Part shown: positions 9,576 to 21,200 of the stretch, piece after piece
How positions within the stretch are numbered: the first letter of the stretch is position 1
Layout: every line of letters begins with the position of its first letter
The notes under the pieces: model-generated
Databases searched by the model: none
What the model saw: only the letters and a program-made list of their open reading frames with translations
What the model was told of the DNA's origin: nothing
Source of the DNA: Limnephilus marmoratus
Taxonomy: Eukaryota; Arthropoda; Insecta; Trichoptera; Limnephilidae
Length of the DNA: 64,000 nt
NCBI GenBank assembly: GCA_917880885.1
Contig: OU862915.1
Coordinates: 37,580,676-37,644,675 of the forward strand
Direction of reading: 5' to 3'
Position numbers and translations under genes: made by a program

Positions 9576-9724
9576 TATTAATTCGTTAGCGATTTGTAGT
9601 CATGCTGGGGAACAACGAAAAGTTATCGATAGTTATTGACCCCTGGATGGGTAGTATTATTTGTATTTCTCAAATAATGGAGAAAAAAAAATCACAATAG
9701 GTACATATAACTAATACAATAATG

Positions 9725-9795
9725 CAGTTCACAAGCGGTCAGTGGATGAGTTGGTATCGCGTTTGGGTGAGTTCAAATCCTCGCCTGGCTTAGTC
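9725..9795 (+). mobile_element. Possible tRNA-like SINE head
   Basis: GTGGATGAGTTGG resembles an A box and GGTGAGTTCAAATCC a B box, about 30 bp apart. No acceptor stem pairs and no second copy was found in the window. Confidence 0.25.
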
Positions 9796-9799
9796 CTCC

Positions 9800-10574
9800 A
9801 TCACGACACAAGCAATATTTTCCGCTTACTGTGCTGGTAGTAGGAGATTTTCTTTGGTTATTCGTAATCCGGGAATGTTTGTGTTTCTTTAAAATTAAAA
9901 AAGAGCACAAAAATAGTATGCATTTTTCGGAAGAGTAATCTTGATATGCCATAGAAATTATCGTGACCCAGAGATTGTAATTTAAACTTAACTTGATAGA
10001 AAAAATCGGTATCCGTGAATTTCCGGTGTATTTTTCAACTGAACGGTGGGAAGTTTTAATTCATTGTAAATCGTGAGATTTAATGTCAACATTCGACGAA
10101 ATTCGTAGTTTCTCTAAAAATGAGCTTAAATCATGTGGCTCAACGCGATTATCTTGAAATACTAGTCCCAGGGAGAGATTGTATGCATGTCATCGACGAT
10201 CACCCTAAAAGCCGTTCATAACAATCTTCCTTCTCACACGTCTTGTATGAAAATGAAAAAGACAAAAATATTGCATAAACTGCATGGCGTAATAGCTGCA
10301 CTCTAGTTCAAGTTAAAAAAATTAAAATATCGAACAAGTACAACAAGACCTGACCCCTCCTTGTTTAGTCCACAATTCCACATAGCTCCCGACATACAGC
10401 TGTTTCTGAAACACACGAAACACGTCGTGACTGGGGCATTAGCATAATTATTATGGTGTACAGCAGAGGTTCCCAATTGTTTTCGGGTATGGAATCCTAA
10501 ACGATCTACCCTCTTTTGAAGTAAATCTTAAATCAATATTTAGTTTAGTTTTTTTCTTTATGTGAATACCGCAC
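9800..10574. other. Intergenic, no supported gene
   Basis: AT-rich and unique-looking. No feature I can support. Confidence 0.4.
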
Positions 10575-10622
10575 AACTGTCCGAGCCAGTGAGACTATGG
10601 CATTCCCAATTGGGGTATGTTG
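10575..10622 (-). mobile_element. SINE copy C, 3' tail part
   Basis: AGCCAGTGAGACTATGGCAT followed by TCCCAATTGGGGTATGTTG is the 3' signature of the first SINE family in reverse. The copy is interrupted after TGTTG and resumes at 11,249. Confidence 0.7.
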
Positions 10623-11248
10623 TTTATTTGTTTATTTTGTTTATTAAGGCATACACACTATAAACAGTACAATACGATACAATTATTTTTACATGAGCTC
10701 CAGACAGGAGGCCCTGAGAAAAATAATTTCCTTCAGGGCCTAAGACATCTTTGGGGATGCTGTGTGGAGGGATTTGTTAAAGGAAAATAAGGAGAGGAGA
10801 GTTCTGGGAAGGAAAAGGGTTTAAGGGGTGTGTAGGAATCTGGGGTTCAGTGTGTCCTAGTCGTCCGCCTCCAAGACCTAGACAAACGTCACCCCATGAA
10901 CACGGGCACCCCTGCTAAATCACCAAACGTAGCGAACCACTTGAGGTGACTTATGGCAGAGGTGTTGGTTATCCAATAAAGGTTTCCGGGGCGGTGGTAC
11001 CCAATCCCGACTCCCAAATTATATAACACACCCTCCCACAGTTATAAGGTATGTTAAATCATATTATTACATGGTTATGTACCTATTACGTAAGTCCATA
11101 GAATGTCATTTGGTAGTTTCGCCTGAGATACGAACGGGTTTTAAAATTTAATTAGGGAATGAATGAGTAATAATAATAAAAAGGAAGAAAAGAGGGGGGG
11201 GGGAGAGGAAAAGACATTTAAAAATTTAGAATTATATGCTCACTAAGG
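10623..11248 (-). mobile_element. Retroposed element of family R (copy R1), inserted in a SINE
   Basis: Flanked by TGTTG on both sides (10,618-10,622 and 11,249-11,253), which splits SINE copy C exactly. Read on the minus strand it ends in an A-rich tail (AATAAACAAAATAAACAAAT), as expected for target-primed reverse transcription. The body carries the family R landmarks: TTGGATAACCAACACCTCTG, GACTTAGCAGGGGT, CCCCAAAGATGTCTTAGGCC, and a short palindrome in the form GGCCCTGAAGGAAATTATTT, then GGAGCTCATGTAAAAATAAT. A middle segment present in other copies is missing. R is probably the 3' end of a LINE or a SINE riding on one. Confidence 0.7.
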
Positions 11249-11420
11249 TGTTGTGAGGCTGAAGGTAGTGGGGAGGGGAAGGAGATGTATAATAGGAAGG
11301 TGGGGTAGTACCTGGATTCAGATATAGTCATCAAACACGGCTAAAGTCAATTCAAGCAACATTACTGCTTCAAGAATGCATCTTTCAGTCTAGAACATGA
11401 CGCAAATATTTCTTATATTA
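11249..11420 (-). mobile_element. SINE copy C, body
   Basis: TTGTGAGGCTGAAGGTAGTG, GGGGAGGGGAAGGAGATG and AAACACGGCTAAAGTCA match the SINE body in reverse orientation and continue the tail cut at 10,622. The tRNA-like head is not recognisable beyond about 11,430. Confidence 0.7.
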
Positions 11421-11636
11421 TTTTTAAATAATTAATTTGTGAAATCTGTAAAATCGATCGAGTTAAAATTTACTAGCTCACAATTAAAAATTTTATTGCT
11501 TTCGATTTTTATTTTTCGGGAAGTGTTGTTTTACAACAAAATTTAAACGGAAATTCTTAAGGATGGATTGTTTCAAAAAATTTGAACAGTTCATCAAATA
11601 TTTTAAGTTAATTTTATCGTTCTTGTTAAGTTTTAC

Positions 11637-11703
11637 TCAAGTTCTGTTATTATTTCAGTTTTATGAAGGAAATGGCCAATAATGGTATAATAACAGAACT
11701 TGA
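11637..11703. repeat. Perfect 17-bp hairpin
   Basis: TCAAGTTCTGTTATTAT (11,637-11,653) and its exact reverse complement (11,687-11,703) enclose a 33-base loop. There are no flanking duplications. It may be a miniature palindrome or a chance hairpin. Confidence 0.5.
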
Positions 11704-11719
11704 ATAACTTTATTTTTTT

Positions 11720-12535
11720 ATTATAATCTTTATTTATTGAGTTACATAGGTACATTAGGTTACAATTAATTGTGCTGTGTCTGTCTCACTAGGAATTCCT
11801 GTGTTGAGAGCACATACTTATAATATTTACATACAACGTGAAAATCAACTTCAAATATTTGATAAATGGTTAATAAATTTTTAAACAACCCGTTCTAAGT
11901 ATTTTCTTATATGGATATATTTTTTAAACTATTGTTTCCTTGTTTTGAAAATATATCGCGAATAATGGAATTCAAAGAATATTTTTTTTTATTTAAAACG
12001 TTTTCATTTATAATATAGCCTTAGCATTAGGTTTAATGTCCGACAGTTGATTTCGGAATTGCGTGTTGCCGATACTGATAACTTGCATCAAATCGGCGTC
12101 GACTGCCTGGTTTCTGCACTACTCCTACATCTTATTACACGAAACCCATTGACCCGAGACCCTTCCACGTGACCCAAACCCGTAACCCTTCCACGAAATC
12201 CTAGGATTCCGCGGATCATATTTTAGGAACCTCTGGCATACGGTACCGAGTACTGAGCAGAGATAGTGAATACAGTATACCTACTTTCATTAAACAAGGT
12301 ATCCGGACTCCTTTGCATATTGGATATAGCGGTAAAGCAGCCCTTGTGTTATTTTTAGACGAAAAGAATTGTTAAGGGGTTTAAATTATGAGCCAGATTT
12401 TTATGGACAGATAAATTGAACAGCTGGTCTCCCTTGGTTGGTTATTAACCGAATTAATTAATTAATGCATTTCATAATTAATATCAGAGATTTCTCTAAG
12501 TGACAGAGTATGACTTCTACCGGTGGTTCTGTCCG
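11720..12535. other. Intergenic; possible LINE 3' tail at its start
   Basis: ATAATCTTTATTTATTGAGT near 11,733 resembles LINE 3' ends, but no protein fragment adjoins it. The rest is AT-rich without features. Confidence 0.35.
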
Positions 12536-12539
12536 ATTT

Positions 12540-12975
12540 ACTGACTTTCTCTTGGATTCATACGTCCATCACTCCGGGACCCACCTACCCCCGGATTCCT
12601 ACCCACTCCTCGTGCCTTTTTTCTTTCCATCTTTATATTTTTTATTTTTATTATTATTGTACGACAGAATAATTCCAATTACAGTACAATTTAATTACCC
12701 TATCAGCATTTAGGCAAGTGACTCTTCAATAATATTTTTAAGGCATAATATAAAGAATAGTCAATTATATTCAAATGGTTTGCAATTTCATTTAACAGCA
12801 CCACTCCCCTCCTCATGCTATGCTTTGCCAAGACGTCTTTTCTGCTGTTCGGTACTCGGTGTGTGTGTGTTTGTATCTTCTCCTTCTTTTTCCAAAAAGA
12901 CCCTCCGCACAGCACCCCCAAAGATGACATAAGCCCTGAGCGGAATGATTTTCTTTGGGACCTCCTGTGCGATGC
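12540..12975 (+). mobile_element. Family R copy R2, split by a LINE fragment
   Basis: TTGGATTCATACGTCCATCA and CCCCCGGATTCCTACCCACT (12,552-12,606) and then CTCCGCACAGCACCCCCAAA, GATGACATAAGCCCTGAGCG (12,903-12,943) are R landmarks in the sense order. The 250 bp between them is LINE sequence in the opposite orientation. Confidence 0.6.
12622..12868 (-). pseudogene. LINE ORF2 C-terminal fragment inside R2
   Basis: On the minus strand it reads RKDVLAKHSMRRGVVLLNEI, a motif (DxLxxxSxxRGxxLLNxI) found near the C-terminus of Jockey/CR1-like LINE ORF2 proteins and closely matched by the fragment at 35,204-35,605. About 80 bp of 3' UTR follow, with an A/T-rich tail (AATAATAATAAAAATAAAAA) next to the R2 break, as for a strongly 5'-truncated insertion. 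Confidence 0.6.
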
Positions 12976-13086
12976 TAATGTAAAGATGTACTTCCAACAA
13001 CTTAACTACTTTTGGTGCAAGCCACAAACTAACCGTCTGAAAACGATTCGGTGTATGCCTCACTGTTAAAACGGGTTCCACGGTAA

Positions 13087-13541
13087 TTGATCCCCCGACA
13101 GTTGGACCCCCGGCCTACTTATATACAGTTCCATGAAAATTCATAATTTCAACACCCCTTTGAAAAGTATTTAAAAGCTAAGAAAAAAAAATTAACCGCA
13201 ATCTAACCTAACCTATCATAAGATACGGAACACCTTCTTACACAAAATACAACTAAGTGTCCCTGAAAGGGTTTGCATAGAGGATGTACCGCCGAATAAC
13301 AAAAGCATAAAACATATTCAAATGCATTAAGGAAAAAGCTATTTGTGTTTATGCTGCATATACCAGCATAACATAAGTACAAAAAATCGACACAATAAAT
13401 TAATTAGTTAGATTTCCATACCAACTTATTGTAAAGGGTATTTTTGATTTTGATTTTAGGTTTGAAATTGGTGAAAAATGCACAAAAAATATATTTTTTA
13501 TAATAATTATAATTTCAAGGGACCAACTGTTGGGGGGTCAA
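13087..13541. mobile_element. MITE-like element with C-rich inverted ends
   Basis: Begins TTGATCCCCCGACAGTTGGA and its other end in reverse complement reads TTGACCCCCCAACAGTTGGT, a terminal inverted repeat with three mismatches in 20. The 455-bp interior is AT-rich and non-coding. No target duplication is clear. Confidence 0.55.
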
Positions 13542-13544
13542 CTA

Positions 13545-14575
13545 AAAACAACTCGATTATAAAGCCCCAAAATAACCAAATCTATTTTAGCTAAGTACCT
13601 GTAAACCACCGTCCATTCATTTCAATATCAAAATGAACCATCTGCAATTATTCTACACGGCTCTCTCCCTTCATTTCTATGAAAACTGCAATCAAAATTC
13701 AATTACTAAACGCAGGAGTGTGTTTTGACTGTGTCCTTTATCATTTCCATCCAATTCAATAATAGTTCATTTGCCAGAGAGCTACTATTGCAGGGTACGG
13801 CGTACAGTAAAGCTTTGTGTTTTATCCGGTTGCCTTGTCGTAACCGAATGAAACAGAACAGCAATAAAACAAAACTAGACAAAACAAAACGTGGTAAAAT
13901 AATTTGCGCTTTCATAATTCTCACGGTTTCAGCACGGCAACCGCAGAAAATCAGAATAATGCTCCATCTCTTTCTTCCACCCTAAATAATAATGAGACAA
14001 ACGATGTACATACGTATGTCTGTTTTCAACCAATTTAATTATTTTCTTACATCTGCCTCACTCGCCTTAAAAACATGAGATGCTGCGCCTTTGCCATCGC
14101 CGTGCCGCTGCCGTGGGAATTATAAAATCAGCCAATGGGTTAGATTATGTTAGATTAGGTTATCTTAGGTTATGTTAGGTAGTTGCCGCGGGAATTATAA
14201 AAACAGCCAATAGGTTAGGTAATGTTATATTAGTTCAGTTAGGTTTAGTATGGTTAGATTAATAAAATATTTAAAATTAAAACCGTAAGTACATAAAATT
14301 CGCTAAAAAGTAGTGTTAATTTAAAATCTAAAGTGACCTTGTATGTTTGTGGTCTTGTATATTATATTATATATTATCTATTTTTTTGCAGAAACGTCAC
14401 TACAAAAGTCTTCCAACAATAAAATTATCTATCATTGAAGACAATATTAGCGAATCTCAAACGAAAATTTGAAACAAACAATCAAATCATCGGTAAAAAA
14501 ATATTTATTCAACGCCTTACACAAATCATTTTTTTTTGTTTTTGTTTTCTTAACATTTTTTGTTTTGGTTTTGAC
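13545..14575. other. Intergenic; scattered TTAGG-like words
   Basis: Contains degenerate TTAGGTTATGTTAGG-type sequence near 14,150-14,240 and a tail fragment of the second SINE family near 14,439. Open frames are not protein-like. Confidence 0.4.
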
Positions 14576-14577
14576 TC

Positions 14578-14785
14578 TATTCCGTTTTATCACTGTTCCG
14601 TTTTGTCACAGTCACAATCACAGTTCTGTTCTGTCATTATTCCATGTTGTCACAGTTCTGTTTTGTCACTGTTCCGTTTTGACATAGTTCTGATTTGTTA
14701 CTATTCCGTTTTGTCGTGGTTCTATTTGTCACTGTTCTGTTTAGTCACAGTTCTATTTTGTCACTGTTCCGTTTTGTCATGGTCA
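14578..14785 (+). repeat. Degenerate tandem repeat, about 18 bp unit
   Basis: Variants of GTTCYGTTTTGTCACAGTTC repeat about a dozen times. Open frames rich in Phe, Cys, His and Ser on the plus strand come from the repeat, not from a gene. Confidence 0.7.
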
Positions 14786-14789
14786 ACTG

Positions 14790-15126
14790 TGTCCTGTACC
14801 AATAGAGAGTAGAGTGCGGCCTGCGGGTGTAGGGTGTGTGTGTGTACCTAGCGAGTAGTGAGGTCTGTACCCAGCCTCAGGCGGTCCTGGTTTTCGTACA
14901 GGCGAGACGGCTTGGTGTTCAACAAAGAACCGTTTGCGCGCACTGCGCCGGTAGTGGTGGCTTCGTCCCAGACTGGCGTACTATCACTGTGAGGGTAGTG
15001 TGATATAGCTGTCATCCAACTAGGCGTTGATTGTCAACCCTTGGCTAGAAGTATTTAAAATTACAATAATTAATATCACAATTCATAGTGATACACTTTT
15101 GAAATGAAAACGTCTTTATTTCCGTT
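14790..15126. other. GC-richer unique stretch
   Basis: A 230-bp patch with a GTGTGTGTGT run and several CpGs (14,815-15,050) stands out from the AT-rich flanks. No coding frame or RNA gene was recognised. Confidence 0.35.
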
Positions 15127-15129
15127 GTG

Positions 15130-15181
15130 ATTTAAAACCACATGAAACGAAAAATAGCGACACTAAAAAGAGACAAACTCA
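15130..15181 (+). repeat. Repeat family S fragment, left of a Helitron-like insertion
   Basis: AAAATAGCGACACTAAAAAGAGACAAACTC matches the S copy at 35,664; the copy resumes at 16,083 with ACATCTATAGGATTTAG. Confidence 0.65.
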
Positions 15182-16082
15182 TCTATACATATAAAAATCT
15201 CGTGTCATGGTGTTTGTGGTCGCACTCCTCCGAAACTCAACCGATTTTTATGATTTTTTTTTATGTATATTTGGTAGGTATGAGAATAGGTTTTAAAGTA
15301 TATTTAGTTAGGTGATTAGTCCCCTATCCAGAATTTTTTTTTCTATTTTTTGACAATTTTTTTGTTTTTTTTTGTTATCAAAAATACCTGTATCCCCAAA
15401 TATCCCCAAATTTTCACCCACCTACCCCCTCACTCCCATTTTTTAATCACGACCCTCCCATTTTTTCATCGCGATTTTAGTACAGGTTGGCGCAAAACTA
15501 CCGATATGGTTTGAATCTTATTACACATTACGACATTACAATAAGATTCAAAATAAAACGGTTGTTTTACGCCACCCTATATTTTTGTATGAAAAATTTA
15601 AACGTCGTCGGTATTTCATACAGAATGAAATTATTCATGTTGTTGAATGACAGATGACGCTACGTCCGCCTCATCGAACTTTCGTCCACACACGCGCAAG
15701 TCATTCACGAGAAGCGTCGCGGCATTTTGACATTTAATTCGGCATTTTTTATGTATCATAGCGCAGTGCGTGCAAAATTTGGCACGATTTATTTGTAAAG
15801 ACGCAAGGGGGCCCAATTGGACCGTCGAACGAATAAAGCAACAAACATGCGAAATAGTAGAGCAGAAAGAACAGACGAACAAATCCAACAAGATAACGAA
15901 AATGTGAATTGAGAAAATGAATGGTTGGTGTTTGTTTGTTTTTATCGGCGGTAACATTCCTCTTGCTGTTATAAATCCCATCCCCACACACTTACAATAA
16001 ATTCGTTATTTTTTATTTAACAACCAAAATGTTCAGTAGAAATAATTTGTATGGCAGAACAACGTTTGCCGGGTCAGTTAGT
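15182..16082 (+). mobile_element. Helitron-like element inserted in repeat S
   Basis: Starts TCTATACATATAAAAATCTC followed by a segment around GTGTTTGTGGTCGCACTCCT and ends AACGTTTGCCGGGTCAGTTA then GT. The start and end types are ones I know from insect Helitron-like repeats (TC... CTAGT); here the terminal CTAGT reads TTAGT. The 900-bp interior encodes nothing recognisable. A related end in the other orientation lies at 56,066. Confidence 0.5.
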
Positions 16083-16245
16083 ACATCTATAGGATTTAGT
16101 TAGCTAGAAATGAGATAGTATAATCGGTTTCCTCTTTGTGCTGTGCTTCGTAGCTTATCGGTCTCCTCTTTGTGCGGTGCTTCGTGCTCTGCCTAGTCTA
16201 GTTTTCTGAAGGCTTTATTTACTTATATGCGTGTAAATTGCACAC
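16083..16245 (+). repeat. Repeat family S, remainder
   Basis: ACATCTATAGGATTTAG, GAGATAGTATAATCGGT and TGTGCGGTGCTTCGT follow the S order. The unit around TCGGTYTCCTCTTTGTGCKG is locally duplicated. It ends near GTGTAAATTGCACAC. Confidence 0.6.
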
Positions 16246-16267
16246 TCTAATTTTTTTAACATTACCT

Positions 16268-16345
16268 CTACACACGGGGCCCTGAAGAAAATAATCTTCC
16301 CATGTCATCTTTAGGGATTCTGAGTGTATGGTATTTTAACCCTTC
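16268..16345 (-). mobile_element. Family R fragment (copy R7)
   Basis: GGGGCCCTGAAGAAAATAAT and ATGTCATCTTTAGGGATTCT are R landmarks in reverse. Truncated on both sides. Confidence 0.55.
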
Positions 16346-17534
16346 CGACAAATGCGTTCGCTTTTGGGAACAACTTGTCTAGTTCCCATAGAAACCGTTG
16401 TTTTTCCTTTACTATCATTTTGAGAAATATGATTCAAAAGGTATTTAAAAGAGAAATTATAACGCTCTATATTTAAATCTAAAAGCCTTCCCCAAAATAA
16501 TAAAAATAAACATCTTTATGAAACTAAAGTTTCCGACCGAAATTTGAAAACTGAGAAAGTTTTTGAAAAAATGAAATTTTTAATTAATTATTTTCAAAAG
16601 AAATGTCAAAAAGGGGGGTTGTGGAAGTGTAATGAGACGCGGAAGATAACCGTAAAACTTGGGAAAGGACATGCAGGGAGAAACAATTTCTTCCTTCGAG
16701 TGGAACACCAGTTATGAATAAAAATTAATATCTATTGACATTGAAACCTTTGTTTTAAATCCCATACTAAATTTACCTAACTTTCCTAGAAATGACAAAC
16801 AATAAAATATACAGAGTTTGTTATTATTTCTAAGAATCCAGAAGGTTCCCGACCTCTCCTTACGCCCAGGATGTGTAGTAGGCCCGCCCCGCCCTACTCT
16901 GCCGCCCTAGCCGGCCTCAGTCAGCTCGATCGAGCGGCTCTGAATGGCGGCCGCACATGCGCACTGCTCCCGCCCATCCCACTTCTGCAGCCGCCCAAAG
17001 CTGAACCGCCCTCGGAACTGGATACATCCTACGCTACAACTCACTAATACATGCTTAAAACACACTTACACAGCGATCTTATATTTATACAGAGTTATTA
17101 TTACCGACATAATACAACTTTACATCAAAAGGCACGTATCATTAATGTATTTCGGTATCAATTGGGAGGACGCATAAATTCGCGGCGTTTAAAATTTTTG
17201 TATTTAAAAAAAAAACAGCAGTCAATTATTGCAGTCCACCATGGAATTCTGACAGTGACAGTTTTACTAGAAGAGAAAGGAGAAGTACTGATTATAGTGG
17301 CACAGACAGGTTTTTCGAATTCAATTTTTCAAAATCAATTGTTTGAAATCAATTGTTCGAATTTCAGTTTTACGAAAGACTAATTTTACGAACAGCAATT
17401 GGCCGAAAGACATATTTTTCGAATTTGTTAATCAACTTTTAAAATATATATTTCACTTGCTTATGACTAACGAGATAATGTTAGGTTAGATTAGGTTAGT
17501 TGATATTGTCCATCCTATAATAAAATACTCTGCC
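16346..17534. other. Intergenic; GC-rich block and degenerate repeats
   Basis: A CpG-rich block lies at about 16,860-17,030. From 17,305 to 17,440 there are irregular copies of AATTTTACGAA / CAATTG / CGAAAGAC words. Near 17,480 is a short TTAGGTTAGATTAGGTTAG run. No gene is supported. Confidence 0.4.
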
Positions 17535-17906
17535 TGTTACTTTCTACCGCGGAGTTCGGAATCTCCACCTATCACTGTTGGAATGGAAAATGAGATGAAG
17601 GGGAAAAAATGGGATGTCCACCGAAAACAAGATGAAATCCTACCTTGCTGATGACGTCCTGGGTCCCACACTTCATGCACTCAAGATAACTCGCGGTTGA
17701 AAGCATATATTTTGCGGGGATCCGGGTTTTGACCATAAGCGACCAGACCAAAGTATTTGGGCTGCCGTACCGCGCGGTGTAGAAATTGTACTGATTTCAC
17801 GGTCAGGAATCACTCTTGAACCGGTGACAATAGCAAGATGGATGTAACAGGATAGGTAGGTAAGACGGGAGGGATAGATGGGAGTAGGTACAGATTTGCC
17901 CGAACA
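17535..17906 (-). repeat. BEL-1 3' LTR
   Basis: 372 bp, TG...CA ends in minus-strand sense, matching the other LTR throughout by eye. The short open frame inside it has no coding meaning. Confidence 0.92.
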
Positions 17907-18205
17907 TATACCGCCCGCCAAAAATACCATTTTTCCAACACCCATCGAAACTGGCCAAGAAACCTACTCCTAACATTTAAAAGAATATGAAAAGAAACCT
18001 ACTCCTTACAAACTAGGTGCACGTGAAACTAAAGACTATACGTGCAGAATGTAATGAAAAAATAATAACTCGAAAGACATAACTAAAACAAAAGATAGCT
18101 GAATCGCAATCAATGCGAAACCATCGAAGGCATAAAAAACAAAACAAAAAATATATGAACCTATTCCAATATTCATATAAAAAAAAAAGAAAAAACGTTG
18201 CTATC

Positions 18206-21200
18206 TCATTCTACAGGTAAAAGACAAAGCTTTGCCACAGGCCGTAGGTATATACCATCGCTGGTTTGTACTGAGGCTAATCGTACGACCCCGTCAGAGC
18301 CCGGTTTCACCTCCCTTATCCTGCCGAGCGGCCATTTCAATGGAGGACTCCTAGTATCTTTGATGACCACTAGGTCATTTACTTGAAGGTTACGGGTAGC
18401 CTTATACCATTTGACTCGGTTTTGTAACGCTTGTAAATATTCTGTATTCCAGCGCTGCCAAAAATGTTGTGTCATTTTCTTTAAATGTTCCCACCGATTG
18501 AGACGATTTATCTTAACCTCTGAATAGTTATATTCTGGAATCGAAATTAACGGTTCTCCAATTAAAAAGTGACCTGGAGTAAGGGCCTGAATGTCCTCAG
18601 GGTCTGAGGTTAGAGGACAGAGGGGACGAGAATTTAGTATGGCTTCTATTTTATGTAATATAGTTGTAAATTCCTCAAACGTCAATGAAGTGTCCCCTAT
18701 TACTCGTTTTAAATGATTTTTAACGACTCGAATGTTCCCTTCCCATAGTCCTCCGAAGTGAGGACTGGAGGGAGGGTTGAAGTTCCACACTATTCCCTTT
18801 TCTGAACATGTACGCATGACTTGTTCATCATTACGACAACTATTTAAAAAATTTTGTGTTCCAATCAAATGGCGTTTCGCCCCAACAAAGTTCGTACCGC
18901 AATCCGAATAAATGGCCTGACAAATACCCCGTCGTGAAACAAACCTATCGAGGGTAGCGATGAAAGCGTCAGACGAGAGATCTGAGAGAACCTCGAGATG
19001 AATCGCCTTCGTTGCCATGCAAACAAAAATCGCAAAGTAAGCCTTGTATGTCTTAGCACCTCTGCGTTTTCCTTCCTTTAAGACGTATGGGCCGGCCAAA
19101 TCTACCCCCACCCGATTGAATACGCGGTTCGGTGTGACACGCGCTTCTGGCAGACTGGCCATGAGAGGATTTTGCGGGGACGCTCGCAATCTCGCGCATC
19201 TCACACATTTGGACACCATTTTCTTGATTTTATTACGTGCCGACACAATCCAATAATTTTGCTGAATCAGGAATTGCAGAGTTCGTGAACCAGCGTGTAG
19301 ATAGGCCTTATGGTAATAAGATATTAACAGTTCCGCAATCTTACTGTTTTTTGCCAAGATTATTGGGAACTTAGTATTATATTTTAAATGAGAGTTGCGG
19401 AGCCGCCCGCCAACGCGAAGTATGTTTTCGTGGTCAATAAACACATTTAATTTTTGAAATGCCACTGAGTTGACCGCATCATTTTGCAGCATTCTGAATT
19501 CCTCGGGAAAATGAAACTGCTGATCGCATTTAACTATTAGGGTGACCGCGCGATTTATTTCTGCGCTGGTCAGAATTCCAGATCTACGAGCATCCTTGGT
19601 CCGTTGCTGCGTATTGTAAATAAACCTAAGCGACCAAGCGACCACATTCCGAAGACGGTTCCAAGAAGAAAATCGGAAAAATTGTAGGCCCTCATAGTAA
19701 TCAAGCGGCCTGTGAACTGTTGAGACGTGGGATTTTACTTCCGGTAGCTCTTCAACCTTTAATTTTTCCGGTAAAGACAATGGCCACTTCTGACTTGGCT
19801 GAGCCAACCAAGGAGGCCCTTGAAACCACAATTGGTTGTCTATTATTTGCGATGGACATAAACCGCGAGAAGCAAAATCGGCTGGATTTTCCTTTGACGC
19901 AACGTGGTACCACTTTGCGTCCTCGATTTCATCAATAATTTTGATAACACGGTTCGCGACAAAAGTTTTCAAAGTATGAGGGGGTGTCTTTATCCATGAT
20001 AAAACTATGGTGGAGTCGGAAAACAATATTATTTCTGTAATTTTCACGAGAGTTTCTATAGACGACTTCGTCATTTTTACAAGCTTTGAAAGTAGGTAAG
20101 CTCCCATAAGCTCGAGACGTGGTATTGATAATATTTTCAGCGGTGCAACTTTAGATTTACTCGTAAGTAACGTGACTTGAGGCTGTGCTTCGTTCGTAAC
20201 CAAATATATACAAGCCGCGTAACCTAATTCACTCGCATCTGAAAATCCTACTAAAGTACAATTTGAGTTTTTTATTGTACTGCAATGTCTCGGTATTTGT
20301 AAATAACATAACCTAGGTAGTTCATCCAAGAAATTTTCCCATAAATTAACAATATTTTCCGGGAGGGAGTCGTCCCAACCTAACTTTAATTTCCATAGTT
20401 CCTGTAGAAGACATTTCACCTTAAAAACAACAGGTGTTATTAATCCAATGGGATCGAAAATACGTGCAACACAGCTCAGTATCGCACGTTTTGTAAAAAC
20501 CTTTTCTTTTTCTTCTACCGAGTACGAAAATGTATCCTTATCAGGATTCCAAATTAAACCTAATATTTTGATTGAGCAAGATGAACTATCATCAAATGCA
20601 ACTTTACCACTAGTGTGGCTCCGGTGCTCAATTGGAATGTTATTTAAAACTGACTGCGAATTGCTCATCCATTTTCTCAATTGAAAGCCTCCTTTTGTAA
20701 GGAGTTCTTTTAGCTCCGTCTGCAGCTGAGCGGCGCCTTCCGGTTCCCATTCACCGGTAACGATGTCGTCCACGTATGTGTCCGACAACAGTGCTTTAGA
20801 AGCCTTTGGAAATCGAGTACCTTCATCCTTCACCAGTTCATGTAAAGTTCTTATGGCTAAATAGGGCGAAGAAGTCACCCCGAATGTGACTGTACCAAGT
20901 ATATATTGCCCTACCGGCTGTAACGGTGAAGATCGCCAGAGAATCCTTTGAAAATTTGTATCTTCTTCTCTCAACCGAATTTGAAGAAACATCTTCTGAA
21001 TATCCGTAGTAAATACTATAGGATATAAACGAAATTTTAATAAGATTTGACCTATTTCATTTTGTAATTTAGGACCCGAATATAAACAATCATTTAATGA
21101 AATTTGTTTGTTTGATTTACAGGAAGCGTCAAAGACCACCCGAATTTTAATGTCATTTCCTATTTTTTGAACAACCGCATGATGTGGAATGTAATAAGTA

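Noticed and set aside
14435..14812. A Phe/Cys/Ser-rich membrane-like protein
   Set aside because: It is a translation of the 18-bp tandem repeat.
17051..17383. A 110-residue frame upstream of BEL-1
   Set aside because: No family character; it crosses degenerate AATTTTACGAA-type repeats and an A run.
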